This document shows, one piece after another, positions 17,306 to 25,304 of a DNA stretch of 64,000 bases. Position numbers and translations under genes: made by a program. Numbering within the stretch: the stretch's first letter is position 1; each line of letters starts with the position of its first letter. The DNA is taken from positions 6,809,001 to 6,873,000 of the forward strand of contig NZ_CP107996.1 of assembly GCF_036088315.1 (NCBI RefSeq). The letters run 5' to 3'. This stretch comes from Streptomyces sp. NBC_00344 (GTDB taxonomy: Bacteria; Actinomycetota; Actinomycetes; Streptomycetales; Streptomycetaceae). The notes beneath the pieces are model-generated. The model made no database searches. It was not told where the DNA came from and saw only the letters and a program-made list of their open reading frames with translations.

Positions 17306-18274
17306 ATGTCTCATCACCTCAGCGGCCCGAATCTCCGCCCACCCCGCGGAGACTCCCGGCTCGACATGACAGATCTCTTCGCCTTCACGAAGCCGGACGA
17401 TCGCACGGTGCTCATCATGAATACCAACCCGGTCGCTCCCACCGGCGGCGACGCTTATCATCCCGAGGCCGTCTATCGCATCAACATCGACACGAACAAC
17501 GATCACTTGGCGGATATCGCCTTCAGTTTCGTGTTCTCACAGCCTCAGGACGGCAAGCAGACGGTGACCGTCCACCGTGCGACGGGACAGCAGGCACAGT
17601 CGCACGCGCCCGCCGGTGACAAGATCTTCACCGACGAGCCGGTCTCCTTCGGGAGCGCGCCCGAAGCGATCATTTCCGGTGGCTACCGCTTCTTCGCGGG
17701 TCTTCGCAGCGACCCCTTCTTCGCCGATCTCGAAGGGATCGGCAACGACTTCCAGTGGACAGGCAAGGACTGGGGCATCGACAAGAACGTCTTCGGCATC
17801 GTCCTCGAAATGCCCAGTTCGGAACTCGGATCCGACCCCCGGATCGGGGTCTGGGGCCGGGTGAGCCTCAGGGAGAACGGGACGCTTGTGTCGGTGGACC
17901 GCGGTGCCCACCCCTCCGTGACCGCGTACTTCAACGAAGAAGACGCCAAGGACGCATACAACGAGGGTGAACCCGCGCAGGATTGGGAGACCTACCTCAA
18001 GCCCTGGACCGCCGTCCTCGCTCACACCGGTGGCTACGAAGCCCAGGAAGCGGAGAAGGCACTGCGCACGATCCTCCCCGACATCCTGCGCTACGACCGG
18101 TCGAAGCCCGCTGCCTACCCGAACGGTCGCATGCTCACCGACGACGTCACCTCAGCCAGGCTCACCATGGTTTCCGGCGGCAAGGTCACCTCGGACCACA
18201 TCCCCCCGCACACGGATTACCTGTCCGACTTCCCTTACCTGGGCCATCCCCACCCCGTCACCAACGGCGGCTGA
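17306..18274 (+). CDS. DUF4331 family protein
   Basis: This 322-residue protein starts MSHHLSGPNLRPPRGDSRLD followed by MTDLFAF, the standard N-terminus of DUF4331, a beta-rich family of unknown function found in many soil bacteria. Supporting motifs are YRINIDTNNDHLADIAFSF and FAGLRSDPFFADLEGI, where the latter is a strongly conserved block. No signal peptide is visible. GAGGG lies very close to the ATG; the start is chosen mainly on the family N-terminus. A VOC-family gene follows on the same strand after 93 bases and may be co-transcribed. The biochemical function is not known. Confidence 0.9.
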   Translation: MSHHLSGPNLRPPRGDSRLDMTDLFAFTKPDDRTVLIMNTNPVAPTGGDAYHPEAVYRINIDTNNDHLADIAFSFVFSQPQDGKQTVTVHRATGQQAQSHAPAGDKIFTDEPVSFGSAPEAIISGGYRFFAGLRSDPFFADLEGIGNDFQWTGKDWGIDKNVFGIVLEMPSSELGSDPRIGVWGRVSLRENGTLVSVDRGAHPSVTAYFNEEDAKDAYNEGEPAQDWETYLKPWTAVLAHTGGYEAQEAEKALRTILPDILRYDRSKPAAYPNGRMLTDDVTSARLTMVSGGKVTSDHIPPHTDYLSDFPYLGHPHPVTNGG

Positions 18275-18367
18275 GTGTCCCGCAGCCTTGCACGGAGAGG
18301 GAGGTCCGTGCCTGGCTCGCCAGTGCATTTCTATGGACAGAACCATTCGGCTTGCCCGGAGGCTTGC

Positions 18368-18820
18368 ATGTACCGTGATGATTTTCCCGCCCCGGATTCC
18401 GGGATCCTCCTCACTCACTTTCTAACGGTGGCCGACGTAGCCCGATCCCGTGCCTTCTACACCGAGGTTCTCGGCGGTGAGGTGGTGGTCGAGGAGAACC
18501 CCTGCACCATCAAGCTGGCCAACGGATGGATCATCATGAACCCGGGCGGCGGCCCCACCTCGGACAAGCCGGACGTCACCTTGCGCCCGCCCACCGACCC
18601 GAACACGGTCAGCAGCTTTCTCAACCTCCGCGTCGCCGACATCGAGGCATGCCACCGGGAGTGGAGTGCGAAGGGGGCCGAATTCCTCACGCCACCCATC
18701 GATCGCAAGGCCGAGGTGCGGTGCTACTTGCGCGACCCGGACGGCTATCTCATCGAAGTCGGTCAGGCCACCGGCATTCTGCACGGCGTCTACGCCGACC
18801 CGCCCGCCGGTACGAGCTAG
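18368..18820 (+). CDS. VOC-superfamily (glyoxalase/bleomycin-resistance-like) protein
   Basis: This 150-residue protein is a single VOC fold. Two beta-alpha-beta-beta-beta units run from LLTHFLTVADVARSRAFYT to GYLIEVGQA, with the typical YLRDPDGYLIEVGQ near the end. VOC proteins are metal-dependent lyases, isomerases or dioxygenases, or drug-binding proteins; which applies here cannot be read. ATG 18368 is preceded by CGGAGG, a better site than the longer in-frame start. It follows the DUF4331 gene. Confidence 0.88.
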   Translation: MYRDDFPAPDSGILLTHFLTVADVARSRAFYTEVLGGEVVVEENPCTIKLANGWIIMNPGGGPTSDKPDVTLRPPTDPNTVSSFLNLRVADIEACHREWSAKGAEFLTPPIDRKAEVRCYLRDPDGYLIEVGQATGILHGVYADPPAGTS

Positions 18821-19339
18821 TGGCTTGTCTCAGAGCGACGACCAGGTGGACGGCGAGGTGCCGGGGGCTCGTTCTGGCGTGACTCGGTCCCCGCGGCCCC
18901 GTCGTCTCCGGCCCCAATGCTGTCGGGGGGGCTGTGCGGGAGGAGGACGACCTCGGCCCCAGCGGGTGGTCTTGTGCCAGGTGGGCGAAGGCCCCCGGAC
19001 CTCGGCCGGCGGAGGGTTCGTTTGACCGGCACCGCGATCCGGCCTGCCGCCGTCTGCTCGGCCGGCTTGCCGGCGGGACGGGTGGACGGGTGGACGAGGC
19101 CGCTGTGCCGGGGCAAGTTGCACCAATCCTCGATGACGTCGAAGTCCGTGGTGCGGGCGTGTGTGGCAGGGCGTGCGGTCCCGTGCGCGATCCGCCCTTG
19201 GAACTGATGCGGTACACGTGGGCGTGCCTATGATCCGGTGACCCGGCGGACAGATCCGCTGCGGCCCGTGAACCCTTTTCCGGTCAGTTGGCAAGTACGG
19301 GGTGAACGCTGTCCTGTTCCTCCGACCACACGGACCACC
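18821..19339. other. Intergenic region with a possible IS3-type transposase relic
   Basis: No intact gene. On the minus strand around 19090-19155 one frame reads FDVIEDWCNLPRHSGL. This loosely resembles the FxxIExWYNxxRxHSxL signature near the end of IS3-family transposases. The match is short and one residue is missing, so it is only a hint of an old insertion. Confidence 0.25.
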
Positions 19340-19963
19340 ATGACTGATCCGCTGTCCCGTACTACCGAATCCGCGCAGGCGGATGCCGTGCTGATCGCGG
19401 CGTCGCTGGACGATCCGGAACGCTTCGCAGCACTCTTCGACCGCCATGCACCCACCATTCACCAGTACGTCGCCCGGCGGCTTGGCCGGGACGCGGCCGA
19501 CGATGTCACTGCGGAGACCTTCCTGATCGCCTTTCGGATACGGGCCCGCTACGACAGCGGACGAGCCGCTGTCCGTCCCTGGCTGCACGGCATCGCAGCC
19601 AAACTGATCAGCCGCCACCGTCGCGAGGAGGTCAAGGCGCTCCGGCTGCTCGCGCGCACCGGCCACGATCCGGTGGCCGAGAGCTGGACCGATTCCGCCG
19701 ACGACCGCGTCGTCGCGCAGGCCGCCTCGCGACCGCTGGCCAAGGCACTGGCCAAGCTCTCCGAGGGGGACCGGCACGCACTGCTGCTGGCAGCGTGGGC
19801 CGACTTCAGATACCAGGAGATCGCCGAGGCCCTGGACATCCCCGTGGGTACCGTCCGTTCTCGCCTCAACCGGGCCCGCAAGAAAATGCGCGCGGCGACA
19901 AGCGCGCACAGCCCCCTCAACGAATCGTTCGAACCGCACGCATCCGAAGGTGGCCTCGCATGA
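19340..19963 (+). CDS. RNA polymerase sigma-70 factor, ECF type
   Basis: This 207-residue protein has sigma region 2 (FAALFDRHAPTIHQYVARRL, DDVTAETFLIAFRIR, WLHGIAAKLISRHRREE) and region 4 (LSEGDRHALLLAAWADF, YQEIAEALDIPVGTVRSRLN). It should direct RNA polymerase to a small regulon. ATG 19340 fits the length of the family; an in-frame GTG at 19238 would add an atypical 34-residue leader. Its stop overlaps the next gene's ATG (ATGA), a common arrangement of ECF sigma factor and CU044_5270 protein in actinomycetes. Confidence 0.92.
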   Translation: MTDPLSRTTESAQADAVLIAASLDDPERFAALFDRHAPTIHQYVARRLGRDAADDVTAETFLIAFRIRARYDSGRAAVRPWLHGIAAKLISRHRREEVKALRLLARTGHDPVAESWTDSADDRVVAQAASRPLAKALAKLSEGDRHALLLAAWADFRYQEIAEALDIPVGTVRSRLNRARKKMRAATSAHSPLNESFEPHASEGGLA

Positions 19964-21036
19964 ACGACCTGTACGACCCGAGTGCCCTGCGCGCCGACGC
20001 CCCTCTGCCGGACAGTGAGCGGCTCGCTCCGCAGCGGGCCGTGCTCGTGGCGGCATCCCGGCAGGAGACCGACAACCGCCGGCCCGCACCGTCGAGTGCC
20101 CGGCTTCCCCGGCGCAGGATCGTCCTGGTGACCGCTGCGGCGGCCGCGGCCGCCGCCGTGATCGGCGGGGTCATTCTCTCTCTCCCGGACCGCTCGTCCG
20201 GCCAGACTGCCGGCATCGCCCGCCACACTGCCACCGGCGGTCGCATGCTGTCCGCACAGGCTTCGGCCGACACTCTTGAGCTCGCCGCGGCAACAGTGGC
20301 GAAGATGGGCTCGCCCGAACCCGGCCCGAAGCAATGGGTCTACGAGAAGAGCACGTCCCTGGGACAGGGCATCCATCAGCCCACCGAGCAGTGGACCCGC
20401 TGGGACGGCACGGGCGACGCGTCCCTGCCCGGTATTGCACCGGTCGGGAGCGGCAAGGGGTTCGACCCGAAAAAGCTCCAGGTCCGGTACGGGCCCAACC
20501 AGGAGGCGAAGTGGAAGAAGGAGGGGTACGAAGACCGCTCCCAGCGCCAGTTCTACGACTTCCTCAAGACGCTGCCGAGCGATCCCGACCTGATGATGCA
20601 GCGCATCCTCCACGCGCACGCTATCGGCGACATCAAGGGTGAGACCGCGGCGCAGCGCGACTGGCGGGAGATCGATGTGCTCTACCGCTCCGTCCTGATC
20701 CCGCCGAACGCACAGGCGGGCTTGTTCCGGGCGCTGGCGAAGGTCCCCGGTGCCCGTGTGGAGAAAGGCATCAAGGACGCGCTCGGGCGACCTGCCATCG
20801 GCGTGACCGTGAACTACCCGAAGCCCATCGCTTCGGGTCATCTCGGCAGGCAGGAGATCTGGTTCGACCCGACGACATACGCGTACCTCGGAGAGGTCCA
20901 GCACGTTGCGCCGGTGAAGGTCCCCAAGGAACTGCCGAAGGGGGCGCCAGTGACTCCGGCCCAGGACCCCAACCCCGCGATCATCACCGTCCGCAACGCC
21001 TCAGGTGTCGTGGACAAACCGGGTGCTCGCCCCTGA
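19960..21036 (+). CDS. CU044_5270 family membrane protein (candidate sigma-factor partner)
   Basis: This 358-residue protein has an N-terminal cytoplasmic segment (1-50, Arg/Pro-rich before the helix), one Ala-rich transmembrane helix (about 54-75, VLVTAAAAAAAAVIGGVIL) and a long extracytoplasmic domain with WVYEKSTSLGQG, QEIWFDPTTYAYLGE and KDALGRPAIGVTV. These features match CU044_5270 proteins, which follow ECF sigma genes in Streptomyces. A single-pass protein coupled to a sigma factor suggests an anti-sigma or sensor role, but a classical zinc anti-sigma motif is not visible. Translation is coupled through the ATGA overlap. Confidence 0.85.
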   Translation: MNDLYDPSALRADAPLPDSERLAPQRAVLVAASRQETDNRRPAPSSARLPRRRIVLVTAAAAAAAAVIGGVILSLPDRSSGQTAGIARHTATGGRMLSAQASADTLELAAATVAKMGSPEPGPKQWVYEKSTSLGQGIHQPTEQWTRWDGTGDASLPGIAPVGSGKGFDPKKLQVRYGPNQEAKWKKEGYEDRSQRQFYDFLKTLPSDPDLMMQRILHAHAIGDIKGETAAQRDWREIDVLYRSVLIPPNAQAGLFRALAKVPGARVEKGIKDALGRPAIGVTVNYPKPIASGHLGRQEIWFDPTTYAYLGEVQHVAPVKVPKELPKGAPVTPAQDPNPAIITVRNASGVVDKPGARP

Positions 21037-21394
21037 CGAGGGACAGACCGGGGGCCGGTACACGGGACTCGCCGGTCACCTCAGGGCCGGACGACGAGGT
21101 CGGGCGACGCGACCACGGCTCGACCTCCGAGACCACCGGAGATGGCGGGCGGGCGCCACAAGTCCGACTGGACCTCATTCGGAGCTGATCGGACCAAGTT
21201 GCCTCTGACGAAGCAAGTTGATCGTGTGTCAGGATCCAGAACACGCCAAGCCACGTGCCAGGCGATCACCCGTCGCCGCGTTGGTTCAGCAGGCCCGCCA
21301 CGTCAGTGACTCATGGAGGCAGTACCTCCAACCGGCATCGCGACCGTCCCGAGGGGCCATGATCGGCACCCGTGCCGCTCCCGGCGTCCGATTC
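21037..21394. other. Intergenic region, no gene assigned
   Basis: About 358 bases between the convergent CU044_5270 and methyltransferase genes. A minus-strand 62-codon frame (21081-21269) has no family resemblance. No strong terminator hairpin was found. Confidence 0.35.
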
Positions 21395-22063
21395 TCAGCC
21401 GGGCTGCTTGGCCATGACGACCACACCCGGCCCGGTCTGCTCATCTGCAGGGAGCCGAAGTTCGGCGACCGGGTGCAGCCCAGCCTGCTCGATCAGGTCC
21501 ACGAGTTGTTCCGGCCGCCATTTGTGTGTCGTCCACCGAACGGGTACACCTCCGTAGGCCTCGGTGCGCGCCGCGTCTTCGTCGCCGACGTGTGTTGCGG
21601 TGATGAAGTGTCCGCCTGGCTTCAACGCGCGTGCGAACATGGCGAGAACCTGAGGAAGAACATCACGGGGGAGGTTGAACAGCGACCACCACCCGAGCAC
21701 ACCGCCCAGGGACGCTTCACCGAGGTCCAGGTCGGTGGCAGAAGCGACACTGAAGCGGCATTGCGGATGAAGACGCCGCGCGTTCTCGATCATCCGGGGA
21801 GAGAGATCGACCCCGGACACGTCGAGACCGCGTTCGGAAAGGTAGGCGGTCACCGTTCCCGGTCCGCAGCCGACGTCCAGGACAGGCCCAAGCTCGCTCA
21901 CTGTCTCAGCGAAGGCGTCGATTGATGCCTTGAGCCATGGATGCCTACGGATGTCGCCGAATCCCGTCGTCGCCACCATGTGGGCGTAGTTGTCGGCCAC
22001 GCGGTCATAGGACTCACGGACCACGTCAAGATCGGCTGGCCGGTCAATAGGGTGGGTGCGCAT
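21395..22063 (-). CDS. Class I SAM-dependent methyltransferase
   Basis: This 222-residue protein has the SAM-binding motif I VLDVGCGPGTVTAYL (about 61-75), motif II VSGVDLSPRMIENAR, a central LGWWSLFNLP and LKPGGHFITATH near motif III. It belongs to the UbiE/COQ5-like class that methylates small molecules; the substrate is unknown. It is cytoplasmic and monocistronic. ATG 22063 is the only good start and the length is normal. It faces away from a short leader-like ORF and the hydrolase at 22345. Confidence 0.9.
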   Translation of the reverse strand: MRTHPIDRPADLDVVRESYDRVADNYAHMVATTGFGDIRRHPWLKASIDAFAETVSELGPVLDVGCGPGTVTAYLSERGLDVSGVDLSPRMIENARRLHPQCRFSVASATDLDLGEASLGGVLGWWSLFNLPRDVLPQVLAMFARALKPGGHFITATHVGDEDAARTEAYGGVPVRWTTHKWRPEQLVDLIEQAGLHPVAELRLPADEQTGPGVVVMAKQPG

Positions 22064-22234
22064 CAGCCAACGATAGGACCATGCGACAGCCTACTGGCGG
22101 GTTCACGACGTCAACTGGTAACAGTTCTCTGGGGGTTCGGGGTTCTGATCGCCGGCCAGGAAAGGGCTGGGCGGGCTAATGACCCATCTGATAGCTTTCG
22201 GTTGCCCGTGACGTCGCCCGAGGAGGTGAGACCC

Positions 22235-22288
22235 ATGAACGCTGTATCTCTGTGGGTGCTCCCCCTGCCGTCACGGTCTGGCGATTGA
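22235..22288 (+). CDS. Possible 17-residue leader peptide upstream of the alpha/beta hydrolase
   Basis: A short frame, MNAVSLWVLPLPSRSGD, is preceded by an unusually strong Shine-Dalgarno (GAGGAGGTGAG, 4 bases before the ATG). It ends 56 bases before the start of the hydrolase gene. The site is stronger than those of most neighbouring genes, which suggests that the peptide is translated. It could be a regulatory leader, or the surviving start of a lost gene. The Trp, Leu and Pro codons are not in the runs expected for a classical attenuator. Confidence 0.45.
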   Translation: MNAVSLWVLPLPSRSGD

Positions 22289-22344
22289 TGTAGGTATCGC
22301 CGGGAGCGCCTCGACGACGAGGGCACTCCTGAAAGGCAACACCT

Positions 22345-23109
22345 ATGCAGTCTCTGCAGTTTTCCGCCGAGTCGTCGTCGAACGGCATGGTCGTGCGCGA
22401 CTTCACCGTGGACGGCGTCCCCGGTGTTCTCTGGTCGCCGGCCTCCGGTGCCGAGCGCGCGCCTCTGGTCCTGATGGGGCACGGCGGCGGCAATCACAAG
22501 CAGCACCCGGCGATGTCCGGCCGGGCCCAGCGCCTGGTGACCGGCTGCGGATTCCACGTGGCCGTCATCGACGCGCCCGGTCATGGCGACCGGCCGCGCA
22601 CGGCGCACGACGAGGCGGAGATCGCCGAGCTGTTCCGGGCGAGAGCGGCCGGCGAGCCGGAAGGCCCGATCGTCGTTCGCTACAACGATCACTTGGCGGA
22701 GCTCGCCGTGCCCGAGTACGTGGCGCTCCTGGACGCCCTCCAAGAGCTTCCGGAGATCGGCACCGAAGGGCCGGTCGGCTACTGGGGGATCAACATGGGC
22801 ACGGCGATCGGCGTGCCATTCGTGGCAGCCGAACCCCGGATCACGGCCGCTGTTTTCGGCCAGCACTGGCCCGACATGCTGGCTGGGAAGGCGAAGCAGA
22901 TCACCATCCCGATCGAGTTCGATCTGCAGTGGGATGACGAGCACATCTCTCGTGACGCGGGTCTCGCGTTGTTCGACGCCTTCGCCTCGAAGGAGAAGTC
23001 GTTGCACGTGAACTCGGGAAAGCACAAGGAGCTTCCCCGGTTCGAGGCAGACAGCGCGGTCCGGTTCTTCGCCCGGCACCTCGGCGGAGCGGTCACCGCC
23101 GCGGCCTGA
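22345..23109 (+). CDS. Alpha/beta hydrolase (dienelactone-hydrolase-like) with Asn at the nucleophile position
   Basis: This 254-residue alpha/beta hydrolase has an oxyanion region (LVLMGHGGGNHKQHP), VAVIDAPGHGDR and the nucleophile-elbow sequence GYWGINMGTAIGVP. Related proteins usually read G-x-S-M-G at the elbow; here Asn150 replaces the Ser. The candidate acid (FDLQWDDEH) and His (SGKHKELPR) regions are present. If Asn150 is correct, the protein is unlikely to be a classical serine esterase. ATG 22345 is taken with GAAAGG upstream. A fragment of an HTH regulator follows directly. The substrate is unknown. Confidence 0.85.
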   Translation: MQSLQFSAESSSNGMVVRDFTVDGVPGVLWSPASGAERAPLVLMGHGGGNHKQHPAMSGRAQRLVTGCGFHVAVIDAPGHGDRPRTAHDEAEIAELFRARAAGEPEGPIVVRYNDHLAELAVPEYVALLDALQELPEIGTEGPVGYWGINMGTAIGVPFVAAEPRITAAVFGQHWPDMLAGKAKQITIPIEFDLQWDDEHISRDAGLALFDAFASKEKSLHVNSGKHKELPRFEADSAVRFFARHLGGAVTAAA

Positions 23110-23113
23110 CGCG

Positions 23114-23221
23114 GGGCTGACCCAGGAGGCCCTGGCCGAGCGCTCCGGCGTTTCGGTCAGCACGATCCGCGGCATGGAGACCGGCAGACGCCGCAACCCG
23201 CGGCGGGTCGTGTCGCGTTGA
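23114..23221 (+). pseudogene. XRE-type helix-turn-helix fragment
   Basis: Immediately after the hydrolase stop, the plus strand reads GLTQEALAERSGVSVSTIRG then METGRRRNPR and stops after 35 codons. This is the helix-turn-helix core of an XRE/Cro-type regulator, as found at the N-terminus of many large actinomycete regulators. The start and everything after the third helix are missing, so it is a relic of a gene lost at this point. Confidence 0.65.
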
Positions 23222-23751
23222 TCGGTGCAGAACCTGTCGCGTTGCTCGGTCGAGTGGCTGCGCCGCTTCCCGCGATCGGCCATCGTTCCATGTCGCGAGG
23301 GGCTGTTGGGCCGGTCATGGACGGCGTACGTGAAGTTGGATGGCCGGCGGCGTACGGTCTGCGCCGGTGGAACGAACATCAGCGTGACCGCCACATCAGC
23401 CGGGGGCCGCGACGGTGAGGCGCGGATACCATGCGCACCGGCCCGCCCCCGGCAGCTCGAATGCCGAGGACGGGCCGAGGTTCGTTCGAGGCGACTCGGC
23501 CGAGCCCGCGAAGGACCCGCTCTCGCGTCTGTCGGGTCGGGCGTGGGCGCGGCTTCAGTTCGCTTCGGCGGGATGCCGGGGACTGTTGGCCGGATGCGGG
23601 GTCGGCGCCGGTGGTGACCCATGGCCGGGCGAGGCGGGGGATGTCGGCGCCTGAGGCTCCGGCGAACGCGTCGAGCTTGCAGGACGTTCGACCCCCTGCC
23701 GCCCGTGGAGCAGAGCAGTGCGCACTGCCTGTACGGTGCCGGCCCGCGGGC
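23222..23751. other. Intergenic region, no gene assigned
   Basis: 530 bases without a supportable gene. Near 23211-23249 a 16-base unit TGTCGCGTTG(A/C)TCGGT occurs twice in tandem, overlapping the end of the XRE relic. Other frames here are antisense extensions of low complexity. Confidence 0.35.
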
Positions 23752-24198
23752 TCAGGTGAGGGCGGCGACCAGCAGGGCGAAGGCGGCGATGATGACGGCG
23801 ACGCGGACGTAGTGGAAGCGGTCCCAGCGGTTCATCTGCTCCTTCCAGTCGGCGGGCAGGTCGTCGGTGGTCCACGTCTTGCTCCGGTTGTTGATCGGGA
23901 CGAGCAGCAGGAGCGACATGATCACGCTGAGGATCAGCAGTGCGGCGGCGGTGACGACGAGGCCGGTGCCGTGGTGGTGCCATCCGGCGATAGCCCAGAC
24001 CGCGACGAGAACGAGCGAGGTGATGTACCAGAACGGCATCACGGCGCCGAGCATCCGGGCCCCGTGGGTGCGGCCGCGCAGGCCGTTGTCGCCGGGGAGG
24101 CCGTTCAGGATCGGGTTGATGACGAAGGCGACGGAGAACTCCACCCCCACCATCATGCCGATGACCACGATGGTGACGACCTCGAGTGCATTGAACAT
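23752..24198 (-). CDS. DUF1772 (anthrone oxygenase-like) membrane protein
   Basis: This 148-residue integral membrane protein has four predicted helices: residues about 5-27, 53-75, 80-103 and 128-147. The polar connection WTTDDLPADWKEQMNRWDRFH is typical of DUF1772, a family related to anthrone oxygenases of polyketide pathways but often found alone with a TetR regulator. AAGGGG lies 9 bases before ATG 24198. It is divergent from a TetR gene, and the intergenic region contains dyads, so repression by that TetR is likely. Enzymatic activity is not established for stand-alone members. Confidence 0.88.
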   Translation of the reverse strand: MFNALEVVTIVVIGMMVGVEFSVAFVINPILNGLPGDNGLRGRTHGARMLGAVMPFWYITSLVLVAVWAIAGWHHHGTGLVVTAAALLILSVIMSLLLLVPINNRSKTWTTDDLPADWKEQMNRWDRFHYVRVAVIIAAFALLVAALT

Positions 24199-24216
24199 GA
24201 CGACCCCTTCAGGAAT

Positions 24217-24280
24217 CTAGCGTTGCTTGGTGGCGAGGTAACGCTAGTGCTACTGCCGCTTGATTGTCTAGCAGTGCTAG
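24217..24280. promoter_or_regulatory. TetR operator region with three related CTAGC dyads
   Basis: The 91-base gap between the DUF1772 and TetR genes holds CTAGCGTT (24217-24224) inverted as AACGCTAG (24240-24247), and a perfect dyad CTAGCAGTGCTAG (24268-24280). The shared CTAGC arms suggest binding sites for the adjacent TetR protein that would control both genes. Confidence 0.6.
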
Positions 24281-24289
24281 GGTCGGATC

Positions 24290-24868
24290 ATGTCGGTACA
24301 GGAACGCAAGGAGCGCGAACGGGCGGCCCGTGAACGCCTCATCTTGGCGACGGCCCGCGAACTCGCCGAGCAACTGGGCTGGGACGCGGTCACCACCCGC
24401 CGGCTCGCCGAGCGCATCGAATACAGCCAGCCCGTCCTCTACAGCCACTTCCGCGGCAAGCGCGAGATCATCGGCGCCGTCGCCCTGGTGGGCGCCTCCG
24501 AGATGGCCGCGGCGCTGCGGGCTGCGGCCTCCGCCGCGGACAGCCCGCGCGCCCGGGTCTCCGCCCTCGCCCGCACCTACCTCGACTTCGCCGCACACAA
24601 CCCGGCGGTCTACGACGCCATGTTCCAGCTCGACGGCGGCCTGGCGTTCGCGAAGGAGAACACCCCAGGACCTCTCAAGGACGCCTTCGCCGCCCTGCTG
24701 GAGAGCCTCGGCGAGGTCGCCGGGGACGGCGTCCACCCGGCACTGTTCACAGAGGTGTTCTGGGCGGCCCTGCATGGGCTGGCGACCCTGACCCGGGCGG
24801 GACGGCTGCCGCCGGAGGAGACCGAGCGGAGGACGGAGCTGCTGGTGGACCGGCTCGCCATGCTCTGA
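24290..24868 (+). CDS. TetR-family transcriptional regulator
   Basis: This 192-residue protein has an N-terminal TetR helix-turn-helix (ARELAEQLGWDAVTTRRLAE, EYSQPVLYSHFRGKREI). A helical ligand-binding domain follows with YLDFAAHNPAVYDAMF, a TetR_C-type sequence. ATG 24290 lies just downstream of the CTAGCAGTGCTAG dyad, so autoregulation is likely. It is divergent from the DUF1772 membrane protein, its probable target. A strong hairpin terminates it. Confidence 0.92.
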   Translation: MSVQERKERERAARERLILATARELAEQLGWDAVTTRRLAERIEYSQPVLYSHFRGKREIIGAVALVGASEMAAALRAAASAADSPRARVSALARTYLDFAAHNPAVYDAMFQLDGGLAFAKENTPGPLKDAFAALLESLGEVAGDGVHPALFTEVFWAALHGLATLTRAGRLPPEETERRTELLVDRLAML

Positions 24869-24884
24869 CGCACCCGTCCCGGCG

Positions 24885-24920
24885 GGCACACAGCCGGTGC
24901 CCCGGGCGCGGCTGTGTGCC
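24885..24920 (+). terminator. Terminator hairpin after the TetR gene
   Basis: A perfect 12-bp stem (GGCACACAGCCG at 24885-24896 pairing with 24909-24920) and a 12-base loop begin 16 bases after the TetR stop codon. There is no U-tract. Confidence 0.7.
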
Positions 24921-24981
24921 TGTGGCAGCACGCGAGGCGCGGGCATCGCGTGCTCTGTCCATCCGGATGGGGCGATCAGTG

Positions 24982-25002
24982 GGATCGCAACTGTTGCGAT
25001 CC
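24982..25002. repeat. Perfect 21-bp palindrome in the 436-bp gap before the SpoIIE-type gene
   Basis: Arms GGATCGCAAC and its exact complement flank a single T. No gene overlaps it. It could be an operator for a dimeric regulator acting on the gene at 25305, about 300 bases downstream. The rest of the gap 24921-25304 shows no gene. Confidence 0.55.
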
Positions 25003-25304
25003 GCACCTCAGGTTGGCACCGTCAGTGCTCGACCTGGCAGAGTTGGGCGCTCACCGACGCCCTGATCTGCGATTTCCCGGCCTCTGGCCCGCGTACTGAT
25101 ACGCCAAAAGGCCCGACCTCCTTAGTCCGGCTCTGCCCGCAGCCCGGCTCTGCCCGCGTTCGGCAGGCGATCTGCTGGTGTGGGCGAAGCGGCCTCGAGT
25201 GTTATTCAATGAGGTGTGCGGTCAGGGATCTCGGGGCTCCATCGCACGGATTCGGTCATGCCCCGGCAAGGCGCCGGGGTTGGCGAGCGAGCTGAGAGAG
25301 CCGC

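Noticed and set aside
19090..19155. IS3-type transposase C-terminus
   Set aside because: Only about 16 residues match loosely and one conserved position is missing, so it is not listed as a mobile element.
22111..23622. Long minus-strand open frame of about 500 codons
   Set aside because: It runs antisense to a clear alpha/beta hydrolase, has an Arg/Pro/Gly-rich translation and no family motifs; such frames are common shadows in GC-rich DNA.
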